Source of the DNA: JAGVPT01 sp964439265 | GTDB taxonomy: Bacteria > Bacteroidota > Ignavibacteria > UBA10030 > UBA8401 | DNA length: 64,000 nucleotides | Direction of reading: 5' to 3' | NCBI GenBank assembly: GCA_964439265.1 | Contig: CAYTOA010000015.1 | Span: forward strand, 1 to 64,000 | In this document: positions 50,823 through 58,398 of the stretch, in pieces | Layout of the letters: the number at the start of each line of letters is the position of its first letter | How positions within the stretch are numbered: the first letter of the stretch is position 1 | The notes under the pieces: model-generated | Databases searched by the model: none | What the model was told of the DNA's origin: nothing | The model's input: only the letters and a program-made list of their open reading frames with translations | Position numbers and translations under genes: made by a program

Positions 50823-52719
50823 ATCCGATAAAATTCACTTTTCGCATTCCACGGACGGCGTTGCATATGAAAATGCTGTCAGCAGTCTGCAAATCCCTGA
50901 CGGACAATATCTTTTCAGAGGCGGCTGGAGTTTTCTCAAGGAAATGCCGGCGATAAACTCCAGGAAGCAAGCCGCAAGTAATGGGGGGAGTGTGAAGCTT
51001 CCCCTCCTGTTCGACGAACACGTTGCTGATCGCTCCTTCTGTTACTTCGCCCCTTTCATTACAGAAGATGACATCATCGAAACCCTGCTGAAGTGCTTTT
51101 TCATGTTCAGATTCATACAGATGCCGATGAGTGGTTTTGTGGAAAAGAAACTTGTCGTGAGATGAGGTTGAGACAGAAGACAGAACTATCTTTCCCGACA
51201 TGGCCGTATTTGACAGAAATTGATTCTCAATCAGGATGGATCCGGTTGGTTCCAACAACAACCGCACCTTATAGACCGACGCTTTCGATAACTGCTCCTG
51301 ATTAAGACGAAGATCGCGCAAGACAGTATCCGTGTCAACCGTGAACCCAAAATAGGCTGCTGATTCGCGGAGACGATCTATATGAAAGGAGAGAAGAGGG
51401 TAGCTTCCTTCCCATAAGAGACTCTCGACGAGTTTAAAATTCTCGACCGGCTGGGTTAGGAATTCAGCTTTCAAAGCGCATTCTTCGTATTCCTCCCGCG
51501 CATCGGAATCAAAAACGATACCGCTTCCGATCCCCATTTCGCCCTCGGCACCGTCGATCACAAGCGTACGGATCGCAACGCTGAACATCGCATCTCTTGC
51601 CGGAGTAATGTATCCGATTGCACCAGTATAGACACCGCGCGGTTTTTCTTCAAGCTCACGAATGATCTGCATCGTCCTCCTCTTTGGTGCCCCCGTTACC
51701 GACCCGCTTGGGAATAAGCACTGAAACAGTTCATACAATGAGAGGCCGGGCCGCAGAGTCCCCTGAACGGTCGATGTCATTTGAAAAAGGGTCTCATATT
51801 TTTCCACGGCAAACATCTCCTTCACTTCCACGGAGCCGGTTTTGGCCGCGCGGCCGACGTCGTTGCGGAGCAGGTCGACGATCATCAAGTTTTCGCTCAG
51901 GTTCTTTTCGTCATGGCGCAGCCACTGGCAGAGCGCTTCGTCTTCGGCCGGATACTTTCCCCGCCGTACTGTTCCTTTCATCGGCTTTGTCGTAATTGTG
52001 CCGCTGTCAATACGGAAAAAAATCTCCGGCGAAAAGGAGAGAACATGTTTCCCCCCGGCGTTGATGAACGCGCTGTAGGCCACTTTTTGTTTCTCTCTCA
52101 ACGCCGAAAAGCATGCGATGGGCGAACCTTCAAAATCAAATGTATATTTGTCAGTAAAATTGACCTGATATGTATCGCCCGCCGAAATGTAGTTCTTAAT
52201 CTTATCAAGGGCATCGCGGTAGTTAGGTTCGGAAACGTTCAACAGACATTTATTCAGCGAATATTGATTCTGTCCGCTGGCGGGAATGATCGGCTGCTCG
52301 CCCTCAAATATTCCCGCGTTATGATCAAAAACCAGTGGAGCACGATAGACGCCCAGCCATGCCAACGGCATCGTTGGGTGCAACGGAACATTTGCGCCGA
52401 TATTTTCAAAGTGGCAGCCGCATTCATAACCGAAATATCCCGCAACGAAGAAGCCATCATTGAGGCTCTTCTCGATTTCAGCGAAAAGGCGAGGGACATC
52501 ATCAGGGCGGCTGATGGAAATAATTGTCGTCGGACGAAGGAAGAAGAAGCTGCGATGGTTCGCGCTATCGAATCGAGAGGTCTCAAGAAGAACGAAGTTC
52601 TCTTGACCCTCGAGAAGAGCATAGTATGCCGATGGAAGGGGAGTAAACGTATCGAGTGTTTGAAAGTTGGTTACGGGCTTAAGACAACAGCGTGTTCTAC
52701 TGAACGCCTTTGTTAACAT
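50821..52719 (-). CDS. pabBC: Aminodeoxychorismate synthase component I fused to aminodeoxychorismate lyase
   Basis: A 632-residue fusion for p-aminobenzoate synthesis, hence folate. Residues 1-380 are chorismate-binding PabB: SAGDTYQVNFTDKYTF (near residue 165), SFSPEIFFRI, MKGTVRRGKYPAEDE, VDLLRNDVGRAAKTGSV and GSVTGAPKRRTMQI. Residues 420-632 are a class IV PLP enzyme (PabC): HIDRLRESAAYFGF and FCNERGEVTEGAISNVF. PabB makes aminodeoxychorismate with a separate glutamine amidotransferase, which is not in the window. It overlaps the esterase gene by 23 bases. An AGAGG site precedes the ATG. Such fusions are known in several bacterial phyla. Confidence 0.93.
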   Translation of the reverse strand: MLTKAFSRTRCCLKPVTNFQTLDTFTPLPSAYYALLEGQENFVLLETSRFDSANHRSFFFLRPTTIISISRPDDVPRLFAEIEKSLNDGFFVAGYFGYECGCHFENIGANVPLHPTMPLAWLGVYRAPLVFDHNAGIFEGEQPIIPASGQNQYSLNKCLLNVSEPNYRDALDKIKNYISAGDTYQVNFTDKYTFDFEGSPIACFSALREKQKVAYSAFINAGGKHVLSFSPEIFFRIDSGTITTKPMKGTVRRGKYPAEDEALCQWLRHDEKNLSENLMIVDLLRNDVGRAAKTGSVEVKEMFAVEKYETLFQMTSTVQGTLRPGLSLYELFQCLFPSGSVTGAPKRRTMQIIRELEEKPRGVYTGAIGYITPARDAMFSVAIRTLVIDGAEGEMGIGSGIVFDSDAREEYEECALKAEFLTQPVENFKLVESLLWEGSYPLLSFHIDRLRESAAYFGFTVDTDTVLRDLRLNQEQLSKASVYKVRLLLEPTGSILIENQFLSNTAMSGKIVLSSVSTSSHDKFLFHKTTHRHLYESEHEKALQQGFDDVIFCNERGEVTEGAISNVFVEQEGKLHTPPITCGLLPGVYRRHFLEKTPAASEKILSVRDLQTADSIFICNAVRGMRKVNFIG

Positions 52720-53917
52720 TTACCTCTGAAGCATTATACGGATAGAACGTCTTCAAGATATCACTGATATGAGCACGCCAATTTCCCCAGCTGTGGCCTT
52801 CGTGATATTCCGCGTACGTTATACTGTATCCTTTATGGACGAGCAAATCTCGAAGTTTACGATTCAACTGGAGCAGCCGAAAATTGTTTGTAGAGATATC
52901 ATATGTGCCGACATCGAGATAAAATTTCACCGGAAATTTTCGTCCGTCTCGGATTGGACCGAAGATGAGATCTGTAATGCTGCTCGACTGGGCTCCAATG
53001 AGGCCAAACGTGTCCGGATAATTCACCCCAAGGTACAGCGATATGTGTCCGCCGTCTGATGAGCCCATCGTTCCACGTTCAGCGGGACGGGCGTTGGTGC
53101 GGTATAGGGAATCAATGAACGGGACTAATTCCTTCACCATCAAGCTGCTGAACGTTCTTATTTTCTCTAACCGGTATTCCCCTGCTCTGTCCGCGCCGGA
53201 GGGAATAAATATCGCGATCAGCGGGCGGATCTGTTTCGCACCGATAAGATTGTCGATCACGTTTGCCATTAAAGCGTTCGAAAGATAATCAGGACCGTCG
53301 TGAACATACAATGACGGATAGCGACCTGACGTTGAATCATAGTTCGGCGGAAGGTACACTGAGATCTTTCGACTGTCGGCTGTGTAGCTGCTATTGAAAG
53401 TAAATGAAGATATCCTCCCGTGCGCCGTCGTTGAGTCGAAGCGGATCGATGCGGGCCGGATGTACATAGGCATCGCGAGTTCGGAATTCTGACCGAACCC
53501 GCTCCTGACAATGTTCGCATTTGCCGGATCGAGAATCCACTCCCCATCTTTGATGAATTTGTAGTCGATTCGTGCATCGGGTTCAAATCTTCTAGCGACG
53601 TAGTAGAGATCAGTCGCAGGCACGTTGACCATAGAATCGCCATTCGGCGACCATTGTGTATAGTCGCCTGTGACCTCAATAGCGGAAGCAACCTTTCCCC
53701 GGTATACGAAATATGCGATTGTGTCGCTTGTGACAGGAAAGCCGTTGGGTTTTTGCTCGGTCATGAAGCTGTCGACGATTGCAGAACGTCTTGAAGGGTC
53801 TGCCGTTGCGATGCGATGAATGAAACTGCTGAACGATTCTCTCGATTGGGCTGATGCGATTTGAACGGCGACGAGCACCAGCGTAACGATCAGGAGCAAT
53901 TTTTTTGTGTTACACAT
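52697..53917 (-). CDS. Exported esterase, enterochelin-esterase type
   Basis: A 406-residue protein with a signal peptide (about 1-24, ending QIASAQ). Residues 60-150 form an E-set/CBM48-like beta domain (EVTGDYTQWSPNGDSM), and the rest is an esterase D-type alpha/beta hydrolase with the nucleophile in GTMGSSDGGHIS, the VHDGPDYL oxyanion region and a terminal histidine in HEGHSWGNWR. Related enzymes cleave siderophore or carbohydrate esters; which one is not shown. It lies 13 bases after valS and overlaps pabBC by 23 bases. Confidence 0.88.
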   Translation of the reverse strand: MCNTKKLLLIVTLVLVAVQIASAQSRESFSSFIHRIATADPSRRSAIVDSFMTEQKPNGFPVTSDTIAYFVYRGKVASAIEVTGDYTQWSPNGDSMVNVPATDLYYVARRFEPDARIDYKFIKDGEWILDPANANIVRSGFGQNSELAMPMYIRPASIRFDSTTAHGRISSFTFNSSYTADSRKISVYLPPNYDSTSGRYPSLYVHDGPDYLSNALMANVIDNLIGAKQIRPLIAIFIPSGADRAGEYRLEKIRTFSSLMVKELVPFIDSLYRTNARPAERGTMGSSDGGHISLYLGVNYPDTFGLIGAQSSSITDLIFGPIRDGRKFPVKFYLDVGTYDISTNNFRLLQLNRKLRDLLVHKGYSITYAEYHEGHSWGNWRAHISDILKTFYPYNASEVNVNKGVQ

Positions 53918-53930
53918 GCCGGCCCTCGCC

Positions 53931-56618
53931 TCAGTTCTTTAATTGCTCCAAACTCGTCCGAAGTTTGTCGATGGTTTGCTGGAAATTTTCCTGCTTGTCT
54001 TTTTCTTTCTGGATCACGTCTGCCGGAGCTTTTCCTGCGAAGTTGGGATTGTCCAGTTTCGACATAACAGCCTTCAATTGTCCTTCCAGACGGAGAATTT
54101 CCTTTTCGAGCCTTCCCCGTTCGACTCCGATATCGATCAATCCTTCAAGAGGGATGAACACCTCCTGGCCGTTCACAACCGAACTCGCCGAATAACCTGG
54201 CTTTGCAAGATTTGAGCCGAGGGACAACGAACTAATCTTTGCCATGCGTTCAAGCGATGGACGGTTCGATTCGAGCACGTTCAGCTTTGCCTCGTCACGG
54301 CAATTGACGACAAGGGGCACCTCTTTGGTGGGCGGCAAATTCATTTCGCTGCGGACAGCCCGTACCGTACTGATGATATTCTGAAGGAATTCCATCTCTC
54401 CGTCTATCTTTGCGCTGATCAGCGATTCGTCATACGACGGCCACGCCGATCTCATGATGCTTTCGCCGGGTTTGCGTTCGTTCAGGTGCTGCCAGATCTC
54501 TTCCGTTACGAACGGCATGAAAGGATGGAGGAGCTTTAACGTTTCTTCATAGATGCGGATAGCGCGATTGACGATTGCACCTTTCAGATTGACATCGCTT
54601 GTTTCGGCGATCCTGTTTTTTGCAAACTCCACGTACCAATCGCAGAAGTCATGCCACATGAAATCGTACAGCATTTTTACTGCTTCGTTGACCCGGAGGC
54701 TTTCGAGCGCCGCAGTCGTTTCCTTCACCGTTGCATTGAACCGTGAAAGGATCCACGCGTCCGACAACTCAGTCGGCGGAACTGCGCTGACGATCGCGAT
54801 TTCGCCAGGCGCCTCCGTAGCGATCGCATCCCGGTTCATGAGGAGAAAACGTCCCGCATTCCAGATCTTATTGGCGAAATTTCTTCCCATCTCGCATTTC
54901 TCGTTCGAAAAGAGAACATCCTGGCCGATCGGCGCAAGATAGAGAATGGTGAAGCGGAGCGCATCTGCACCATAGGTCGCGATGACATCAAGAGGGTCCG
55001 GAGAATTGCCGAGCGACTTGCTCATCTTGCGCCCCTGCATATCCCGGATGATGCTGGTAAAATAGACATGCTTGAACGGTACGGCCCCCCTGAACTCAAG
55101 TCCCGCCATGATCATTCGCGCGACCCAGAAGAAGATGATATCGGGAGCGGTGATGAGCGTGTCGGTCGGATAGAAATAATTCACGCCCCTGTCTTCTTTC
55201 GGCCAATCGAAAACAGAAAATGGCCAAAGCCACGACGAGAACCATGTGTCAAGCACGTCATCGTCTTGCTTCAGATCATCAGCCCCGAATTTCGAATTCT
55301 GAGCTTTCAATTTTGCCGAGGCTTCTCCGGCGTTTCGTGCAACAATCATGCTCCCGTCGGGAAGGTAGTAGACCGGGATCCGGTGTCCCCACCACAATTG
55401 GCGGGAAATGCACCAATCGCGGATGTTCGTCATCCAGTTTTCATAGACTTTTGTCCAGCGTTCAGGATAGAACTTTATTTCTCCATCCAGCACAACCTGC
55501 AGTGCCTTTTCGGCGAGCGGTTTCATCCGGACAAACCACTGGTCGGAAAGGTACGGTTCAATGACCGTATCGCAGCGGTAGCAATGCCCGACGCTGTGAA
55601 CGTGATCCTCAATCTTTTCCAGCAGCCCCTTTTTCTCCAGGTCGCGGATAATTTCTTTTCTGCATTCGTAGCGGTCCATGCCGCGGTATTTGGTCGGAAC
55701 GTGTTCGTTCATTTTTCCGGAGGTGTCCATCACGATCAGCTCTTCCAGACCGTGGCGTTCACCCATCTGGTAGTCGTTCGGATCGTGCGCTGGCGTCACT
55801 TTCACGGCTCCCGTACCGAACGATGCATCCACAAAATCATCTGAGATGATGGGGATGCTCCGATTTGCGATCGGAAGGAGGACGTTCTTTCCGAGAAGAT
55901 GTTTGTAGCGGTTGTCTTTCGGGTTCACCGCAACGGCCGTATCGCCGAGCATCGTTTCGGGCCGCGTCGTAGCCACGGTTATAAATTCGTCGGAACCTTC
56001 GATCGGATATCTCATATACCAAAGATGACCGTTGCTGTCGGAATGGTTCACTTCGTCATCGCTGAGGGCGGTGTGGTCTTTCGGACACCAATTGACGATG
56101 TACTTTCCTTTATAGACCAATCCTTTTTCGTACAGCCGCACGAAGACTTCCTGCACGGCGTTCGACAGCCCTTCGTCCATTGTGAATCGCTCCCGCTCCC
56201 AATCGCAGGATGTCCCCAGCTTTCGAAGCTGTTTGATGATGGTCCCGCCGTATAACTCCTTCCACTGCCACACGCGTTGGACAAATTGTTCGCGCCCTAA
56301 TTCGCGCCGGGCAATTCCTTCTTTAAGGAGAGCCTTCTCTACAACATGTTGCGTCGCGATGCCCGCGTGGTCCATTCCCGGGACCCAGCACGCCTCGTAT
56401 CCCTGCATTCGCCGCCATCGGATAAAAACGTCCTGCAGCGTGTTGTTGAGAACATGACCCATCGTGAGGATACCGGTTACGTTCGGCGGCGGGATAACGA
56501 TAGTGTACGGCTTCTTGCCGCTGTCCGGTGTTGCATGGAAAAAGCCGTTCGATTCCCAGAATTGGTACCATTTGTCTTCGACATCTTGCGGCGCGTAGGA
56601 TTTCGGGAGTTCCTGCAT
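53931..56618 (-). CDS. valS: Valyl-tRNA synthetase
   Basis: An 895-residue class I synthetase. N-terminal PPPNVTGILTMGHVLNN is the HIGH region, with Thr in place of the first His. The editing domain, DDDVLDTWFSSWLWPFS, and KMSKSLGNS (GRKMSKSLG) are normal, and a C-terminal coiled coil (ERGRLEKEILRLEGQL) closes the protein. The residues KAQNSKF, just before the DDDVLDTWFSS motif, are encoded by AGAATTC-like heptamers. The ATG at 56618 is chosen. It follows the cNMP-binding gene by 70 bases. Confidence 0.96.
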   Translation of the reverse strand: MQELPKSYAPQDVEDKWYQFWESNGFFHATPDSGKKPYTIVIPPPNVTGILTMGHVLNNTLQDVFIRWRRMQGYEACWVPGMDHAGIATQHVVEKALLKEGIARRELGREQFVQRVWQWKELYGGTIIKQLRKLGTSCDWERERFTMDEGLSNAVQEVFVRLYEKGLVYKGKYIVNWCPKDHTALSDDEVNHSDSNGHLWYMRYPIEGSDEFITVATTRPETMLGDTAVAVNPKDNRYKHLLGKNVLLPIANRSIPIISDDFVDASFGTGAVKVTPAHDPNDYQMGERHGLEELIVMDTSGKMNEHVPTKYRGMDRYECRKEIIRDLEKKGLLEKIEDHVHSVGHCYRCDTVIEPYLSDQWFVRMKPLAEKALQVVLDGEIKFYPERWTKVYENWMTNIRDWCISRQLWWGHRIPVYYLPDGSMIVARNAGEASAKLKAQNSKFGADDLKQDDDVLDTWFSSWLWPFSVFDWPKEDRGVNYFYPTDTLITAPDIIFFWVARMIMAGLEFRGAVPFKHVYFTSIIRDMQGRKMSKSLGNSPDPLDVIATYGADALRFTILYLAPIGQDVLFSNEKCEMGRNFANKIWNAGRFLLMNRDAIATEAPGEIAIVSAVPPTELSDAWILSRFNATVKETTAALESLRVNEAVKMLYDFMWHDFCDWYVEFAKNRIAETSDVNLKGAIVNRAIRIYEETLKLLHPFMPFVTEEIWQHLNERKPGESIMRSAWPSYDESLISAKIDGEMEFLQNIISTVRAVRSEMNLPPTKEVPLVVNCRDEAKLNVLESNRPSLERMAKISSLSLGSNLAKPGYSASSVVNGQEVFIPLEGLIDIGVERGRLEKEILRLEGQLKAVMSKLDNPNFAGKAPADVIQKEKDKQENFQQTIDKLRTSLEQLKN
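55287..55307. repeat. Heptamer repeat inside valS
   Basis: On the coding strand, AAAGCTC, AGAATTC and GAAATTC lie head to tail (55307 down to 55287). They encode KAQNSKF, a short polar insertion between the editing domain and the catalytic core. AGAATTC is the same unit as inside fmt. Confidence 0.65.
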
Positions 56619-56688
56619 TCTCGTTATAGTATTAAGATTGATGGATGACGACGTAATTTGACGACGGAAAGTGTGCGCAGCGGGTCGA

Positions 56689-57201
56689 TCATCTCTCAAG
56701 GGCCAGGCTTAGTGCAGTCGTAAGCTTGAGCACGTCTTGCGTTGTTTTATCAAGTCTATTGCTGATGATCGTCACGATGTTCTTGAGCACGCGGTATCCG
56801 ATCTCATGGTCGGATTCCGCAAGCCTGAAAAAATCTTCCTGCGTAATTTCTGCAAGGACACACTTTGATTTTGCGGTAACGCTTGCCGAGCGCTCGGCGT
56901 TCGACTCAAACAACGCCATTTCGCCAAAGAAGGCGTAATCGTCGCCGGTTAATCTGATGAGCGATTTGTCGCGCTGGTCCATTCCCCGTCCGGAAATTTT
57001 CAGGAGCAGCGACTTCGATACTTCGACCTCGCCGTCGAGAAGAATGAACATCTCGGTACCGCGTGTGCCTTCTTTGATGATCAGAGAGCCGGCTTCCACT
57101 GTCTTTTCTTTAATGATCCTCTTGATCAATTCGAGCTTGTCATCCGCGAGTCCGACGAAGAGAGGTATCTTTCTCAGAAAATGTAGGTCAATCTTTTTCA
57201 T
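56689..57201 (-). CDS. Stand-alone cyclic-nucleotide-binding domain protein
   Basis: A 170-residue protein consisting of one cNMP-binding domain: VEAGSLIIKEGTRGTEMFILLDGEVEV, then YAFFGEMALFESNAERSASVTAKS, with FGEMALF and the RSASV phosphate-binding cassette arginine. No helix-turn-helix follows, so it is not a Crp-type regulator. It lies 12 bases after a potassium channel gene, and may be a diffusible regulator of it. A short helical tail (ITLVSNRLDKTTQDVLKL-like) ends the protein. Confidence 0.88.
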   Translation of the reverse strand: MKKIDLHFLRKIPLFVGLADDKLELIKRIIKEKTVEAGSLIIKEGTRGTEMFILLDGEVEVSKSLLLKISGRGMDQRDKSLIRLTGDDYAFFGEMALFESNAERSASVTAKSKCVLAEITQEDFFRLAESDHEIGYRVLKNIVTIISNRLDKTTQDVLKLTTALSLALER

Positions 57202-57213
57202 AGCCTGCCGCGC

Positions 57214-58398
57214 TTAAGATTTGTCTGCTTCGATTGTACCGATGATCACAGCCAGATCCTTTATTTGAATTTGGTAATCGGACGGCGGATTCACTTCGAC
57301 CCTCATGCCCACGCGCTCCGCTACACTGATCCCCGCCTCTTTGAACTTTCGTTCAATAAACGTATCGACGGCGGACATATCATGGGAGAGGATGTCGCCA
57401 AGGCTCACGGTCTCTTCTTCGGTTACGATGCCGATCAATGTCCAGTTCTTTGTTTTTTTGAAATGAAGGAATGCTTCTTCAAACGTTCTGCCGACAAATT
57501 CTTCGGGAATCGGCACTCGATGGATGTCGTTGCCATGTTCGTAATCGAGGATCTCCATTGCGACCTGCGAGGCCCCGGGGGAAAGAACCTGGTTCGCCAG
57601 GAAGAATCCGACGTGCTGGTCGCTTACGATGATCTCATCGGCATTGGCCCGCTTGACGTGTTGATAATTCTCTCGATTGGAGACGTGAGCATACACTTTC
57701 ACTTTTGGATTCATCGACTTCATCGTGAGCAAAGCGAGAAGCGTTTTTTCGTCGGAAGGCTGTCCCGACTGCGACGTCGTATCCGGAACGATGATCGCCG
57801 ACTGTGCGGCCTTGATGTTCGCACGGTGCAGTACGGGCTCGCGCGAATAATCGCCGCGCACAAATTTAACGTCGAGGTTTGGATACGCTTCGCTTACGAC
57901 TTCCATGAGTTCCGGCTGCGCTTCGTTTGCCAGAACGATCTTCATCGTCGTCGCAACCGTGCTGTAGCGATTGAGAATGCGGAGGATCTCCTCAACGTGA
58001 GCGTTCCATCCGCAAATAAGAGTATGTCCGCTAAAATCGATGTCCTGCAATCCTTGGCTCTCCTTGATTTTTCTTGCGACGAATACTGACGAGACGGTCG
58101 CCGTAAAGAGTGAAATGAGAATTAATCCGCTGATGATGGTGATAGTGCTGACGATCCGCCCTGCCAGCGTGATGGGTACCTTGTCTCCGTACCCGACCGT
58201 CGAAATTGTCACGATGGACCACCAGAGGGCGTCACCGAAGCTCTGGAATTCGCGGGGGTTTGCAACGCGTTCCGACAACAGCACAAGCAATGATGTCGTC
58301 GCGACGGCCAGAACAATGACAATGACCAATTGCGCAAGCTGGCTCTTTTTAAGAATCTTCACCGCCTGGGCGGCAGCCAGTGACAGATCCTTTATCAT
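57214..58398 (-). CDS. Two-helix potassium channel with RCK domain
   Basis: A 394-residue inner-membrane channel. Helix 1 (QLVIVIVLAVATTSLLVLL, residues 21-40), a pore loop with the K+ selectivity filter TVGYGD (IVTISTVGYGDKVP), and helix 2 (TITIISGLILISLFTATVSS) are followed by a cytosolic RCK/TrkA-N Rossmann domain (TLICGWNAHVEEIL) and a TrkA-C domain. It would tetramerise and open on a cytosolic ligand. It overlaps the M23 gene by four bases and is followed by the cNMP-binding gene. Confidence 0.92.
   Translation of the reverse strand: MIKDLSLAAAQAVKILKKSQLAQLVIVIVLAVATTSLLVLLSERVANPREFQSFGDALWWSIVTISTVGYGDKVPITLAGRIVSTITIISGLILISLFTATVSSVFVARKIKESQGLQDIDFSGHTLICGWNAHVEEILRILNRYSTVATTMKIVLANEAQPELMEVVSEAYPNLDVKFVRGDYSREPVLHRANIKAAQSAIIVPDTTSQSGQPSDEKTLLALLTMKSMNPKVKVYAHVSNRENYQHVKRANADEIIVSDQHVGFFLANQVLSPGASQVAMEILDYEHGNDIHRVPIPEEFVGRTFEEAFLHFKKTKNWTLIGIVTEEETVSLGDILSHDMSAVDTFIERKFKEAGISVAERVGMRVEVNPPSDYQIQIKDLAVIIGTIEADKS

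Noticed and set aside
50549..50956. 135-codon plus-strand reading frame in the deoC-pabBC gap
   Set aside because: It runs antisense into the PabC end, has no ribosome-binding site and no recognisable domain. A small real gene cannot be fully excluded but is not supported.
51781..52716. 311-codon plus-strand reading frame inside pabBC
   Set aside because: Antisense to the PabB domain, whose motifs are all intact; no domain is recognised in the antisense product.
55068..55844. 258-codon plus-strand reading frame inside valS
   Set aside because: Antisense to conserved ValRS sequence with no recognisable domain or ribosome-binding site.
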